Shown: positions 1-9,463, counted from the stretch's first letter. The stretch: DNA of 64,000 bases from Virgibacillus siamensis (GCF_900162695.1 NZ_FUIH01000006.1:310001-374000), one strand, 5' to 3'. The notes: generated by a model from the letters alone, not told the origin. Program-made: numbers and translations.

Positions 1-114
1 GGCAAACTGGGAACACTGATTAGCTATTATGGTTTGGGGATTACTTTATCCGTTACAATTTTACTGTTTATCGTAGGAAAACTCAGAGGGGTGATGGACA
101 GTGAAAAATCATAA
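1..114 (+). CDS. Spore germination permease, GerAB/GerKB type (3' end only)
   Basis: Only the last 37 codons are in the window. They read in frame from base 1 to a TAA at 112-114 and include a hydrophobic stretch ending in a short charged tail. The next gene starts inside this one (14-bp overlap) and encodes a GerC-type germination lipoprotein, so the fragment is most likely the B subunit of a germinant receptor, an APC-superfamily inner-membrane protein. The assignment rests mainly on gene order; the fragment alone is too short to be diagnostic. Confidence 0.6.
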   Translation, partial: GKLGTLISYYGLGITLSVTILLFIVGKLRGVMDSEKS

Positions 115-1285
115 ACGAGTCTGTCTGGTATTCAGCAGTATATTGTTTTTTTTGTTGGCGGGCTGCTGGGACAGGGTGGAGATCGAGGAGCGCGGATTTG
201 TACTTGGGGCAGCGATTGATGTTGCGGAAGAACAGACGGGTGATGAGCTGCAATTGCGCTTAACCACCCAATTAGTTGTCCCATCCGGGATCGGCACTCC
301 TGCAAGCGGCAGCAGCAGTAGTAAGGAACCCTATATGAATATTTCAGCCACGGGTCACAGCATGTATACGATCAATCGTAAATTGGCGGAACAGACGAGC
401 CGCTCACCGTATTATCAGCATGTTAAATTACTTGTTGTGTCTGAAGAAGTTGCAGCAAATCCAAATTTGTTTTCCAGTTTGATGGATTTCTTTATTCGTG
501 ATCATGAAATGCGGCGGGGAATCAGAGTCCTGATTGCCCAGGATGAGGCGAAAAAAGTGTTGGAGGCAACATCGGATACTGAAGACCTTCCCACCATTTA
601 TATTGAATCCATGTTGGAAAACAGCTACAAAAATGGTGATGTCCTCCAGCCGCTCAGGTTGGGAAAAATTCATGAATACCTTGTAAGTGATCAAAGTTTT
701 GCCATTCCTAAAATTCATATGAAGGGTGACAGAGCAGTCTACCAGAATGCAGCGGTGTTTCATGATTTCAAAAATAAGGTGATTGGTACGCTGGAATCGA
801 AGGATATAAAAGGTTTGAATTTTATTACAGGTAAAATGGAAGGAGGTCTTATTAAAGTAGAACTGAACGAGCATTTAACAACCTTGGAAATATTGCGTAT
901 ACACAGCAACATGCACATAACAGCGATTAACGAAAACAGTGTTGAGGCTAAAGTGAAAGTTAATGTCAACGCCAAGGTTGCGGAAACGTTCAGTTCAATG
1001 GATATAGCCACTGAAAAAAATTTGAATAAACTTGAAAAAGGGGCAGAAAAGAAAGTGAAAAAACTGATACTGCAGACCGCTGAAAAATCACAAAACGAAT
1101 TGGACGCAGATGTACTCGGTCTTGGTCAGCTTTTGAAGCATCATTATTATGATTACTGGAAACAAGTGCGGACCAATTGGGATCAGGGCAGAAGTATTTT
1201 TGCAAACAGTGATATCACTGCCGAAGTCCATGTAGCAATTAGAGGTACAGGCGGGGCAGATCAAACGAGTATTAGAGGTGAATAA
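101..1285 (+). CDS. Ger(x)C family spore germination lipoprotein
   Basis: C subunit of a germinant receptor in the spore inner membrane, working with the A and B subunits to sense nutrients. The GTG start at 101 is preceded by GAGGGGTG. The protein has 394 residues, the usual length for GerAC/GerKC. A lipoprotein signal peptide ends at LAGC, so Cys22 is the lipidation site. It is followed by the family-typical CWDRVEIEERGFVLG segment. The gene overlaps the preceding permease end by 14 bp, showing translational coupling. The receptor subtype and germinant cannot be told from the sequence. Confidence 0.93.
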   Translation: MKNHKRVCLVFSSILFFLLAGCWDRVEIEERGFVLGAAIDVAEEQTGDELQLRLTTQLVVPSGIGTPASGSSSSKEPYMNISATGHSMYTINRKLAEQTSRSPYYQHVKLLVVSEEVAANPNLFSSLMDFFIRDHEMRRGIRVLIAQDEAKKVLEATSDTEDLPTIYIESMLENSYKNGDVLQPLRLGKIHEYLVSDQSFAIPKIHMKGDRAVYQNAAVFHDFKNKVIGTLESKDIKGLNFITGKMEGGLIKVELNEHLTTLEILRIHSNMHITAINENSVEAKVKVNVNAKVAETFSSMDIATEKNLNKLEKGAEKKVKKLILQTAEKSQNELDADVLGLGQLLKHHYYDYWKQVRTNWDQGRSIFANSDITAEVHVAIRGTGGADQTSIRGE

Positions 1286-1287
1286 AT

Positions 1288-1437
1288 ATGTGGGATGCCT
1301 TCATGGCAAGACTTCCAGGGGCAATAGGGATTATTTGTATAATTCTTGCTTTCGTAATTCCATTTTCTTTTAATAAAATGAATCAGGCAATGCATAAATA
1401 CGGGGATCCGCCGTGGAAAAAAGAGGGAAACAATTAA
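1288..1437 (+). CDS. Small single-pass membrane protein at the end of the ger operon
   Basis: A 49-codon ORF starting ATG two bases after the stop of the GerC-type gene, with GAGGTG just upstream at 1275-1280. It encodes an N-terminal MWDAFMARLPG, one hydrophobic helix at about residues 12-29, and a polar Lys/Pro-rich C-terminus. Some Bacillus ger operons carry a short D subunit (for example GerKD) with two membrane helices that modulates receptor function. This one shows only one helix, so equivalence is not established. Tight coupling to the receptor genes argues that it is real. Confidence 0.6.
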   Translation: MWDAFMARLPGAIGIICIILAFVIPFSFNKMNQAMHKYGDPPWKKEGNN

Positions 1438-1498
1438 GCTGCCCGGAATCCGCAGCACATGATACAATTGCCGTATACTTTCATTGGAGGGGAATACA

Positions 1499-2995
1499 AT
1501 GGATTCCAGAACATATCTTTCCATGGATGCAACACAGATGGCCGAACAGATCAGAAAAAGGCAAATAACTATGTCTGAGTTGGTCCATGCAGCGGTAAAA
1601 CAATTGGAGAAAGTTAATCCGTTATTGAACGCAGTGGTACACGACAGGATAGAAAATGCTAAAAATGAGGCTGATTTTATTGATGACAGCATGGCTTTTT
1701 CAGGTGTGCCCTTCCTTCTTAAAAATATATCCCAGGCCGTTAAAGATGAGCCCCTGACATCAGGGTCAAAGTTAATGCAAAATGTTATCAGCGGCCATGA
1801 TTCACATCTTGTGAAGAAGTTGCGGAATGCAGGCTTTCTTTTTTTGGGACATACCAATACACCGGAATTCGCATTGAAAAATATTACCGAGCCGGTGGTA
1901 CATGGGCCAACGCGCAATCCGTGGAATGCCGCGTTTTCACCTGGAGGCTCAAGCGGCGGGGCAGCAGCGGCAGTTGCATCCGGCATTGTACCAATGGCCG
2001 GCGCAAGTGACGGCGGTGGTTCCATTCGGATCCCGGCATCTTTCTCCGGATTATTTGGGTTGAAGCCTACACGTGGAAGAACACCGGTGGGACCTGGTGC
2101 AGGACGTGCCTGGCAAGGTGCTGCGATTGATTTTGCACTGAGCAGGACAGTTCGAGACAGTGCAGCAATGCTTGATATATTGCAGGTTATCCAGCCGGCA
2201 GCGGCATTTCAGACACCGCTTTTTCCAGGGACGTATGCCGAATATATGAAACAACCATTTGACAAACCACTTCGCATTGCCTATACAACTGCATCTCCTG
2301 TATGTACACCAGTATCACAGGATGCAAAAATGGCAGTGGAGAAACTGATCAATTGGCTCGAAAGTGAAGGACATTTCGTTGAAGAACAAGAGCCAGGTGT
2401 AGATGGGACTAAGCTGATGAGTGATTATTATTTGATGAACAGTGGGGAAATGTCCAACGTAGTACAGCAGTTGGAAGGCTCACTGGGACGGAAACTTACC
2501 GAAAATGATCTGGAAATTGAATCCTGGATGCTGAATGAGGCAGGTAAAACTGTGTCTGCAGCGGAATTTTCCGCCAGTCTCGCTTCATGGGATACTGCTG
2601 CGGAAAAGATGGCTGTTTTTCACGAAACATATGATTTTTACATCACCCCTTCTACCGCGTATACAGCTCCCGAAGTGGGTGAACTAACGTACTCAATGGA
2701 AGAACAGGAACGGTTACGCGGGAAGATGCTTGAAGCCGATTCAAGTGAACAGCAGCAACTGATTTATGATATGTTTTTACCGAGCCTGACCTATACCCCA
2801 TATACACAGCTTGCCAACTTGACAGGACAGCCGGCAATGTCTCTGCCAATATATGTATCTGATAAAAACATGCCGCTTGGTGTCCAGGTTATGGCATCAA
2901 AAGGGGAGGAATACAGACTATTGCAGCTTGCCTGGCAGGCGGAGCAGTCTGGCATATGGCAGGGAATGCAGGGAAATCCATATTTTGAAGTATAA
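1499..2995 (+). CDS. Amidase signature family hydrolase
   Basis: Predicted cytosolic amidase of 498 residues hydrolysing a carboxamide; the substrate is unknown. The Ser-cisSer-Lys machinery is visible: Lys in PFLLKNISQA, the Gly/Ser-rich PGGSSGGAAAAVASG, and the nucleophile region ASDGGGSIRIPASFSGLFGL followed by KPTRGR. The ATG at 1499 is chosen over an in-frame TTG at 1484 because GGAGGGG at 1487-1492 lies at proper spacing. It resembles GatA but sits alone, and a true gatA is present at 55549 within gatCAB. The C-terminal half differs from GatA, so it is a stand-alone amidase (NylA/6-aminohexanoate-cyclic-dimer hydrolase-like). Confidence 0.9.
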   Translation: MDSRTYLSMDATQMAEQIRKRQITMSELVHAAVKQLEKVNPLLNAVVHDRIENAKNEADFIDDSMAFSGVPFLLKNISQAVKDEPLTSGSKLMQNVISGHDSHLVKKLRNAGFLFLGHTNTPEFALKNITEPVVHGPTRNPWNAAFSPGGSSGGAAAAVASGIVPMAGASDGGGSIRIPASFSGLFGLKPTRGRTPVGPGAGRAWQGAAIDFALSRTVRDSAAMLDILQVIQPAAAFQTPLFPGTYAEYMKQPFDKPLRIAYTTASPVCTPVSQDAKMAVEKLINWLESEGHFVEEQEPGVDGTKLMSDYYLMNSGEMSNVVQQLEGSLGRKLTENDLEIESWMLNEAGKTVSAAEFSASLASWDTAAEKMAVFHETYDFYITPSTAYTAPEVGELTYSMEEQERLRGKMLEADSSEQQQLIYDMFLPSLTYTPYTQLANLTGQPAMSLPIYVSDKNMPLGVQVMASKGEEYRLLQLAWQAEQSGIWQGMQGNPYFEV

Positions 2996-3011
2996 AAACC
3001 TTTGAATCCTA

Positions 3012-3043
3012 GAATACTGGCTTAATAGCCGGAGTTCTTTTTG
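3012..3043 (+). terminator. Probable intrinsic terminator after the amidase gene
   Basis: Imperfect hairpin with core CTGGCT-TAAT-AGCCGG at 3017-3032, extended by GAA/TTC outside, then TCTTTTTG. It lies 17 bases after the amidase stop. Confidence 0.6.
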
Positions 3044-3064
3044 TACTTCATAGGTATTTTTTAG

Positions 3065-3083
3065 TATAGTTAAAGTAACTATA
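3065..3083. promoter_or_regulatory. Perfect inverted repeat in the promoter region of the MoxR operon
   Basis: TATAGTTA-AAG-TAACTATA is a perfect 8-3-8 inverted repeat about 67 bp upstream of the moxR-like start. It overlaps a possible -10 (TATATT at 3082-3087). The position suits a repressor operator. The regulator is unknown. Confidence 0.5.
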
Positions 3084-3149
3084 TATTCATAGATTTTTAA
3101 ATCTTTTGTTGTTGTGTATATCACTGTGGTGAGGAAGGGGATAAATCGG

Positions 3150-4112
3150 ATGATGCAGGAGAAAACATTATATAATGACCGTATTGAAAAGGTTATATCG
3201 AATATAAACAAAGTGATGGTTGGCAAGGAGGAGGAAGCGGTCTTGAGCCTGGTTGCATTGCTGGCGCAGGGGCATGTGCTGCTTGAGGATGTACCGGGGG
3301 TCGGCAAGACGATGATGGTCCGTGCACTGGCAAAATCACTTGATTGTGATTTCAAACGGATTCAGTTTACACCGGATTTGCTGCCATCGGATGTTACGGG
3401 GGTTTCCATTTATAATCCGAAAGAACTTGAGTTTGAATTCCGCAGCGGGCCGATTCTCGGAAACATTGTCCTCGCAGATGAAATAAACCGGACTTCCCCG
3501 AAGACCCAATCAGCACTCCTGGAAGGAATGGAAGAAAAAAATGTCACAGTTGATGGAAATACAATACCATTAAAACGCCCTTTTTTCGTAATGGCGACAC
3601 AAAACCCTATTGAATACGAGGGAACATACCCGCTCCCTGAGGCACAACTCGACCGGTTCATTTTAAAGCTGAACATGGGCTATCCTACACCGGAACAGGA
3701 ACTGCTGATGCTTGATCTTACTTCAAAACAGCACCCGATTGAATCTATTTCCGCAGTCATGACCAGGGACGAATTAGTTTCCATCCAGGAAGAAGTTCAA
3801 CATACCTACATTGATCAGAATGTACAACAGTATATTATAAATCTTGTACAAAAAACACGTCACAATAAATCTATTTATTTAGGGGTCAGTCCACGTGGAT
3901 CCATTGCACTCATGAAAGCAGCAAAAGCTTACGCATATATGCAGGGCCGGGATTATGTTCTTCCGGATGATGTGAAATATCTGGCACCTTACGTCCTGTC
4001 GCATCGGATTATCTTGAATTCGGAGGCCAAATATAGCGGTTTGACGAGTGATCAGGTTATTCAAGCAATTATGACAGACACACATATACCGATTCGAAAG
4101 GAATTTGGCTGA
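3150..4112 (+). CDS. yeaC: MoxR-family AAA+ ATPase (YeaC-like)
   Basis: A 320-residue AAA+ ATPase of the MoxR subfamily, thought to act as a chaperone or remodeller for metal-centre or cell-surface protein maturation with its DUF58 partner. Walker A is EDVPGVGKT (Lys53), Walker B is VLADE (Asp110-Glu111), and the sensor-1 region is MATQNPIEYEGTYPLPEAQ. The start at 3150 is preferred because GAGGAAGGGG at 3131-3140 is 9 bases upstream; an earlier in-frame ATG at 3114 has no ribosome site. The stop overlaps the next start by one base. The triad MoxR-DUF58-transglutaminase is conserved in Bacillus (yeaC-yeaD-yebA). Confidence 0.92.
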   Translation: MMQEKTLYNDRIEKVISNINKVMVGKEEEAVLSLVALLAQGHVLLEDVPGVGKTMMVRALAKSLDCDFKRIQFTPDLLPSDVTGVSIYNPKELEFEFRSGPILGNIVLADEINRTSPKTQSALLEGMEEKNVTVDGNTIPLKRPFFVMATQNPIEYEGTYPLPEAQLDRFILKLNMGYPTPEQELLMLDLTSKQHPIESISAVMTRDELVSIQEEVQHTYIDQNVQQYIINLVQKTRHNKSIYLGVSPRGSIALMKAAKAYAYMQGRDYVLPDDVKYLAPYVLSHRIILNSEAKYSGLTSDQVIQAIMTDTHIPIRKEFG

Positions 4113-5380
4113 TGAGTGAAAGGATGAAATTTGCTGGAAAATTACTTTCCGTTGTACTTTTGATAGGATTGCTTTTTTCGTTTGCAATGTTCCAGGGGGG
4201 ATTTACGAGCTGGTTTTTGTTTTTTGGTTTTTTGCCTATTTTTTTGTACCATCTTAGTCTGTTATTGTATCCGGTTCATAATTGGCAGGTCTCCCGCCGT
4301 TTTTCCCGCAACGTCATACGTACAGGTGATCATGTTGATGTTACTATCCGCGTAAAACGAAATGTGCCCTACCCACTGTATTATTGCATTTGTGAAGAAA
4401 TCTTTCCGGTAACATTACAACGGACGAAAGGTAATCATGATGCATACCGTTTTTTGAATGAACCTTACCGAACCGAAGTAAATCGTACTATTAAGAAGAT
4501 TGTTTTTCCAGGATTTCGCCGGGAAATTGAATTCCCTTATGTTTTGCAGCAGGTCCCCCGTGGTGAACACCAATTGCAGTTTATTCGGATTCGTGTCGGG
4601 GATGTGTTTGGATTTGTTAAAAAAGAACATATCTTCCATGTCAACGATCAGGTTGTTGCATTTCCGGATAAGCGGGAAGTGTACATGACGGATACGTTCA
4701 GCAGTTTTGAACAGGGGTCCATCTCCTCTTATGCGCTAAATCTGAAAAATACCAACGTGGCTACAGGGGTTCGTGAATATGAACCTGGGGATAAATTTTC
4801 CTGGATTGACTGGAAACAAACTGCGAAGAAAAACAATGTCATTACGAAAGAATTTGAACAGGAAAAAAGCACGGATACGGTGGTTGTTCTGGATGCGTGT
4901 GATCACCGGGGCATAAATAAACTTGCCTTTGAAGCATCAATTGAGTTGACAGTTTCACTACTGGAGTATGTCCGAAAACAGGCATCACAGGTTGGTTTTT
5001 TGTCAGTCGGAGAAGAAGCGGTTTATTTTCCCATGCATCATGACCCGGTCAAGGCAGATGCCATCCAGCGCCATCTCACGCGCATTCAGCCGGAAGGGGT
5101 ATACCCTTTTTCTCTGAAACTGCAAAATGAACTGCCGAAACTGCCAAATGGCTCCAATATGATTATGGTTACAACATATCTCGATGACAAGTTTATGGAA
5201 ATGATTAAGAAAACGAGACAGCAGGCGAAGCAGGTAACGGTGCTGTTTATCCAGGGATCCGCTCTAATATCGGACCGGGAGCACGCTATTATTGAGAAGC
5301 TTTATCTAGGCGGAATTGTGATAAACGTGCTCACCGAAAAGCAGCTTGTCCGCAATGACACTGAGGTGAGTGTATCATGA
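4112..5380 (+). CDS. yeaD: DUF58 domain protein (YeaD-like)
   Basis: A 422-residue membrane-associated protein with two hydrophobic segments at about residues 11-55. The rest is a long soluble part with the DUF58 hallmark REYEPGDKFSWIDWKQTA (about residues 220-240), followed by a von Willebrand A-like fold. DUF58 proteins pair with MoxR ATPases, usually in one operon. The biochemical role is not established. Translation is coupled at both ends: a 1-base overlap with the MoxR gene and a 4-base ATGA overlap with the transglutaminase gene. Confidence 0.9.
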   Translation: MSERMKFAGKLLSVVLLIGLLFSFAMFQGGFTSWFLFFGFLPIFLYHLSLLLYPVHNWQVSRRFSRNVIRTGDHVDVTIRVKRNVPYPLYYCICEEIFPVTLQRTKGNHDAYRFLNEPYRTEVNRTIKKIVFPGFRREIEFPYVLQQVPRGEHQLQFIRIRVGDVFGFVKKEHIFHVNDQVVAFPDKREVYMTDTFSSFEQGSISSYALNLKNTNVATGVREYEPGDKFSWIDWKQTAKKNNVITKEFEQEKSTDTVVVLDACDHRGINKLAFEASIELTVSLLEYVRKQASQVGFLSVGEEAVYFPMHHDPVKADAIQRHLTRIQPEGVYPFSLKLQNELPKLPNGSNMIMVTTYLDDKFMEMIKKTRQQAKQVTVLFIQGSALISDREHAIIEKLYLGGIVINVLTEKQLVRNDTEVSVS

Positions 5381-7578
5381 ATACAAAAATACCAGTTTTG
5401 TATACTACAATTCTGTATATCTGTGCATTTGTACTTTTTTTGGAATGGCTGTACCCGATTAATGTTGTCGGCGATGTAAACAATTTAACTGTTTTTATCT
5501 TGTACACTATTTTTTGTTTCTTTATTTCAGTTCTCCAGTTCCACTGGCTGCTGTCAATGTCACTGAAAGGGATCGGGCTTTTCATCATTATTGACTCCCT
5601 GTTTCTGTCAGGTACTCTCTTAAGCAAACAATGGGTCAGCCAGCTCTTTACGGAAATCGGCTTCAATTTAAATGCTATGTTTGCCGGTCAATGGTATGAA
5701 TTAACCCCATTGTTTCGAAGTATTTTGTTTCTTGTCTTGATTTGGCTGATGAGTTACCTGCTCCAATACTGGTTTATTGTGATGAAACGAATCTTCCTGT
5801 TTATTTTGCTTACATTTGTGTATTTGACGATTCTGGATACATTTACAATGTATGATGCGGATGCAGCGATTGTCCGAACGTTTGTCGTATCGTTTATAGC
5901 CTTGGGCATGACAAGTTTGTTCAAGGAAATTGACCAGGAGGAAATCCATTTCGCCTGGATGAAAAAACAGTCGGTATGGATTATTCCGTTGGCAGTGATG
6001 GTGATGTTCTCTACGCTTGTAGGATATGCAGCGCCGAAATTTGATCCGCAATGGCCGGACCCTGTTCCATTCCTTAAAAGCGCCGCCGAAAATGCAGGCG
6101 GCCCGGGGGATGGCCCATCTGTGATCCAAAAAGTTGGATATGGAAATGATGATTCACAACTGGGTGGATCGTTTGTTCAGGATTATACACCAATCTTCCG
6201 GGCGACCGGCACGGAAAAGCATTACTGGCGGGTAGAGACAAAAGACGTCTATACCGGAAAAGGCTGGATCAAGTCAAGGCAATCTTCTTACACAATGCAA
6301 AATCCTAATAATATGGGTCCGGAAACGTTTTGGGGCAGTGTGGAAACAGAAAGACTTCACACCAAATTGGATTTTCAGCGCAAAAGTGGTATGGAAAAAC
6401 TGATTTATCCATATGGAATTAAAGAAGTATCGACGAAAAGCAATGACGTTTCATTCTTGCTGGATGAGCGTTCAGGAGAAATACTGACTGAGATTGATGA
6501 TGAAGCGGCAAAACTGGAATCGTACTCAATTTTGTATGAAAAACCGACCTTTGCTATTAATAAGTTGCGTAAGGCCAGCATGGAGGATCCTGCACGTATT
6601 GACGGACGATATACCCAATTGCCGGAATCTTTGCCGGGAAGAGTTGAAAAACTCGCCCGCAACATAACATCCGAAGAGAATAACCGTTATGATAAGGCAC
6701 AAGCGATTGAAACTTATTTCAACAGTAATGGCTTCGTGTATCAGACGAGTAATATTCCGGTTCCGGGTGAGGGTGAGGATTACGTTGCACAATTTTTATT
6801 TGATTCAAAAGCAGGATATTGTGACAACTTTTCCACCTCGATGGTAGTTATGCTCCGCACGCTGGACATTCCGGCACGCTGGGTAAAAGGCTTCTCCGGC
6901 GGTGAAAGGATCGGCGACAGTAAAGACGGGCGAAGCGTTTACGAGGTGACCAATGCCAATGCCCATTCATGGGTTGAAGTTTATTTTCCGGACATTGGCT
7001 GGGTCCCGTTTGAGCCAACGCAAGGATTTTCCAACATGGCTGACTTTCAACTGAACGTGGAGAATGATTCGTCCTCAACCGGGGGGATGGATCAGTCGGA
7101 AGGCAACAGCAGTATGCAACAGCAGCAAAGACAACCGGAGCCGGTTGACCCGCAGCAGCAGGCACGTATAGATGCAGGAGCGATGGATGGCAGTGAACCG
7201 GAATCGGATATAAACTGGTGGAGAATCGTGCTCATAACGGCAGGACTATTACTTGTCGCTTATATTGTTTTCAGGACCAGACTCCGTTGGCAGACGCTGT
7301 ATATGAAGCTGAAGTTTAACAGTAAAAGTGATCCCAAAACATACCAGGATGCATATCATCATTTGCTGAAAGTACTTGCGCATAACGGGCTTTCCAAAAA
7401 GCCGGATCAAACACTGCGGGAGTATTCGAAACGCATTGATTCGAGATTCCAGACTGATGCCATGAACCGGTTGACCAGTTATTATGAACGTGTTTTGTAT
7501 AAAAATGAGACGGACAGTCAGGAAACAGCCGAATTAAACCAATTATGGAAATATTTAATTAAGCGCGCAAAGGCTTGA
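5377..7578 (+). CDS. yebA: Membrane transglutaminase-like protein with DUF4129 tail (YebA-like)
   Basis: A 733-residue protein. Several membrane helices fill roughly residues 1-215, followed by an extracytoplasmic part with a transglutaminase-like/cysteine-protease fold. The predicted triad is Cys482 (in AGYCDNF), His530 (in NAHSW) and Asp539 (in FPDIGW). A Gln/Pro-rich linker, a further helix near residues 610-630 and a cytoplasmic DUF4129-type C-terminus follow. It is the third gene of the MoxR/DUF58 operon. These operons may process or crosslink surface proteins, but that is family-level inference and the substrate is unknown. Confidence 0.9.
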   Translation: MNTKIPVLYTTILYICAFVLFLEWLYPINVVGDVNNLTVFILYTIFCFFISVLQFHWLLSMSLKGIGLFIIIDSLFLSGTLLSKQWVSQLFTEIGFNLNAMFAGQWYELTPLFRSILFLVLIWLMSYLLQYWFIVMKRIFLFILLTFVYLTILDTFTMYDADAAIVRTFVVSFIALGMTSLFKEIDQEEIHFAWMKKQSVWIIPLAVMVMFSTLVGYAAPKFDPQWPDPVPFLKSAAENAGGPGDGPSVIQKVGYGNDDSQLGGSFVQDYTPIFRATGTEKHYWRVETKDVYTGKGWIKSRQSSYTMQNPNNMGPETFWGSVETERLHTKLDFQRKSGMEKLIYPYGIKEVSTKSNDVSFLLDERSGEILTEIDDEAAKLESYSILYEKPTFAINKLRKASMEDPARIDGRYTQLPESLPGRVEKLARNITSEENNRYDKAQAIETYFNSNGFVYQTSNIPVPGEGEDYVAQFLFDSKAGYCDNFSTSMVVMLRTLDIPARWVKGFSGGERIGDSKDGRSVYEVTNANAHSWVEVYFPDIGWVPFEPTQGFSNMADFQLNVENDSSSTGGMDQSEGNSSMQQQQRQPEPVDPQQQARIDAGAMDGSEPESDINWWRIVLITAGLLLVAYIVFRTRLRWQTLYMKLKFNSKSDPKTYQDAYHHLLKVLAHNGLSKKPDQTLREYSKRIDSRFQTDAMNRLTSYYERVLYKNETDSQETAELNQLWKYLIKRAKA

Positions 7579-7603
7579 CCTTGCATGGCTTGGTTAGTAG
7601 AAT
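7575..7603 (+). promoter_or_regulatory. Probable sigma-A promoter of guaA
   Basis: TTGACC at 7575-7580, a 17-bp spacer, then TAGAAT at 7598-7603. The -35 box overlaps the stop codon of the preceding gene. Transcription from about 7610 would place the guanine aptamer near the RNA 5' end. Confidence 0.7.
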
Positions 7604-7631
7604 AAAAAGATATTAAAAACGACATAAATCG

Positions 7632-7790
7632 CCATTCGTATATCCTCGATAATATGGATCGAAAGTTTCTACCGGCGCACCGTAAATGCGCTGACTATGA
7701 AGGCGGAATCTCTGTTGGCGATTGAACCCGGATTTTCTGCCTTTATGCTGCTTAAGTGCTGCATTTTAGGAAGTAAATCCGGGTTTTTTG
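7632..7790 (+). promoter_or_regulatory. Guanine (purine) riboswitch with terminator, upstream of guaA
   Basis: The aptamer at about 7632-7703 carries the purine-riboswitch core: the L2 and junction strings TATCCTCGATAATATGG, AAGTTTCTACCGG and CCGTAAATG, closing with GACTATG. The base equivalent to position 74 is C (GACTATG, not GATTATG), which marks guanine/hypoxanthine specificity. A strong hairpin follows, AACCCGGATTT near 7725 pairing with AAATCCGGGTT to 7785, then TTTTTG. Ligand binding should therefore terminate transcription ahead of guaA. Confidence 0.93.
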
Positions 7791-7915
7791 TTATGAGGAA
7801 AGGCTGGAAGTTGGGGAAGATAAAATGTAACTCGGGAGAGAACTGCTCACACCCGGCTTCACAGATATGTGAAATTTTGAGCGAGGCAATGCGATTACGG
7901 ATAGGAGCGTATAGA

Positions 7916-9448
7916 ATGGATAATCAAATGATATTAGTGCTGGACTTCGGAAGCCAGTACAACCAGTTGATCACAAGACGGATTCGGGAGCATGGCGTAT
8001 ATAGTGAATTGCACTCACATAAACTGACTGCTGAGGAAATCCGTGAAATGAACCCAAAAGGGATTATTTTGTCAGGGGGTCCTCACAGTGTATATGATGA
8101 AAACAGTTTCCGCTGTGATGAGAAAATTTTTGATTTGGATATCCCTGTTTTGGGTATTTGTTATGGAATGCAATTAATGGCAATGCATTATGGCGGAAAG
8201 GTAGCTAAAGCTGCAAACCGGGAGTATGGCAAGGCCCTTATCGATTTGGCTGACAGCCCGGTGCTATTCCGGGATACACCGGAAAAGCAGACAGTTTGGA
8301 TGAGTCATGGGGATAAAGTGATGGAGGAGCCGTCATCTTTTCAGGTGGATGCAACAAGCCCATCGACTCCAATCGCAGCTATGAGCAACCCTGATGAGAA
8401 ATTGTATGGTGTTCAATTTCATCCGGAAGTCCGGCATTCCGAGTATGGCAATCATCTCTTGAAACAGTTTGTCTTTGATGTGTGCGGTTGTACCGGTTCA
8501 TGGACAATTGAAAACTTTATCGATATGGAAGTGGATAAAATCCGTGAAACAGTTGGTGACCGGAATGTTCTATGCGCGCTTAGCGGCGGAGTAGATTCAT
8601 CAGTTGTTGCAGCATTGATCCATAAGGCAATTGGTGATCAGCTGACATGTATTTTCGTTGATCATGGACTTTTGCGTAAAAACGAAGCAGATGATGTGAT
8701 GAACGTTTTTGCAGATGATTTCCATATGAATATCATTAAAGTGGATGCATCTGAACGCTTCCTATCCAAACTGGAAAATGTGGATGATCCGGAACTCAAG
8801 CGAAAAATTATCGGCAATGAATTCATTTATGTATTTGATGACGAGGCTGCAAAACTTACAAACATTGATTTCCTTGCACAGGGAACACTATATACCGATG
8901 TAATCGAAAGCGGCACGGAAACTGCGCAAACCATTAAATCGCACCATAACGTTGGCGGTCTTCCGGAAGATATGCAGTTTGAACTGATTGAACCGCTAAA
9001 TACACTGTTTAAAGATGAAGTTCGTGAACTGGGAACCCAGCTCGGACTTCCTGATCGGATTGTCTGGCGGCAGCCATTCCCTGGACCAGGGCTGGCAATT
9101 CGCGTTTTAGGAGCGGTCACCGAGGAAAAGCTGAAAATTGTTCGTGAATCAGATGCTATTTTACGTGAAGAAATTGCTAATGCCGGACTTGAACGGGATA
9201 TTTGGCAATATTTCACCGTGCTGCCGGACATCAGAAGTGTTGGTGTAATGGGTGATGCACGGACGTATGATTATACAATCGGCATCAGAGCGGTGACATC
9301 GATTGACGGAATGACATCGGACTGGGCACGGATTCCGTGGGATGTACTGGAGAAAATTTCAACACGGATTGTAAATGACGTCGAACACATTAATCGTGTT
9401 GTGTACGATATTACGAGCAAGCCGCCAGCAACGATTGAGTGGGAGTAA
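7916..9448 (+). CDS. guaA: GMP synthase (glutamine-hydrolysing)
   Basis: Converts XMP to GMP using ATP and glutamine in the cytosol. The 510-residue single chain has an N-terminal class I amidotransferase with Cys82 (LGICYGMQ), His169 and Glu171 (FHPEV). An ATP-pyrophosphatase P-loop SGGVDSS begins at residue 223, and the C-terminal dimerisation domain ends TSKPPATIEWE. The ATG at 7916 has GGAG at 7904-7907. The reading frame stays open upstream to 7697, but that part is the riboswitch and is not coding. Guanine is expected to switch expression off through the leader. Confidence 0.98.
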   Translation: MDNQMILVLDFGSQYNQLITRRIREHGVYSELHSHKLTAEEIREMNPKGIILSGGPHSVYDENSFRCDEKIFDLDIPVLGICYGMQLMAMHYGGKVAKAANREYGKALIDLADSPVLFRDTPEKQTVWMSHGDKVMEEPSSFQVDATSPSTPIAAMSNPDEKLYGVQFHPEVRHSEYGNHLLKQFVFDVCGCTGSWTIENFIDMEVDKIRETVGDRNVLCALSGGVDSSVVAALIHKAIGDQLTCIFVDHGLLRKNEADDVMNVFADDFHMNIIKVDASERFLSKLENVDDPELKRKIIGNEFIYVFDDEAAKLTNIDFLAQGTLYTDVIESGTETAQTIKSHHNVGGLPEDMQFELIEPLNTLFKDEVRELGTQLGLPDRIVWRQPFPGPGLAIRVLGAVTEEKLKIVRESDAILREEIANAGLERDIWQYFTVLPDIRSVGVMGDARTYDYTIGIRAVTSIDGMTSDWARIPWDVLEKISTRIVNDVEHINRVVYDITSKPPATIEWE

Positions 9449-9463
9449 AAAAACAACATAAAA

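Noticed and set aside
1484..1498. TTG start for the amidase
   Set aside because: The Shine-Dalgarno sequence would lie inside the coding region; the ATG at 1499 fits it.
7697..7915. Open frame extending guaA upstream by 73 codons
   Set aside because: It covers the riboswitch terminator, and GMP synthase length and the ribosome site support the ATG at 7916.
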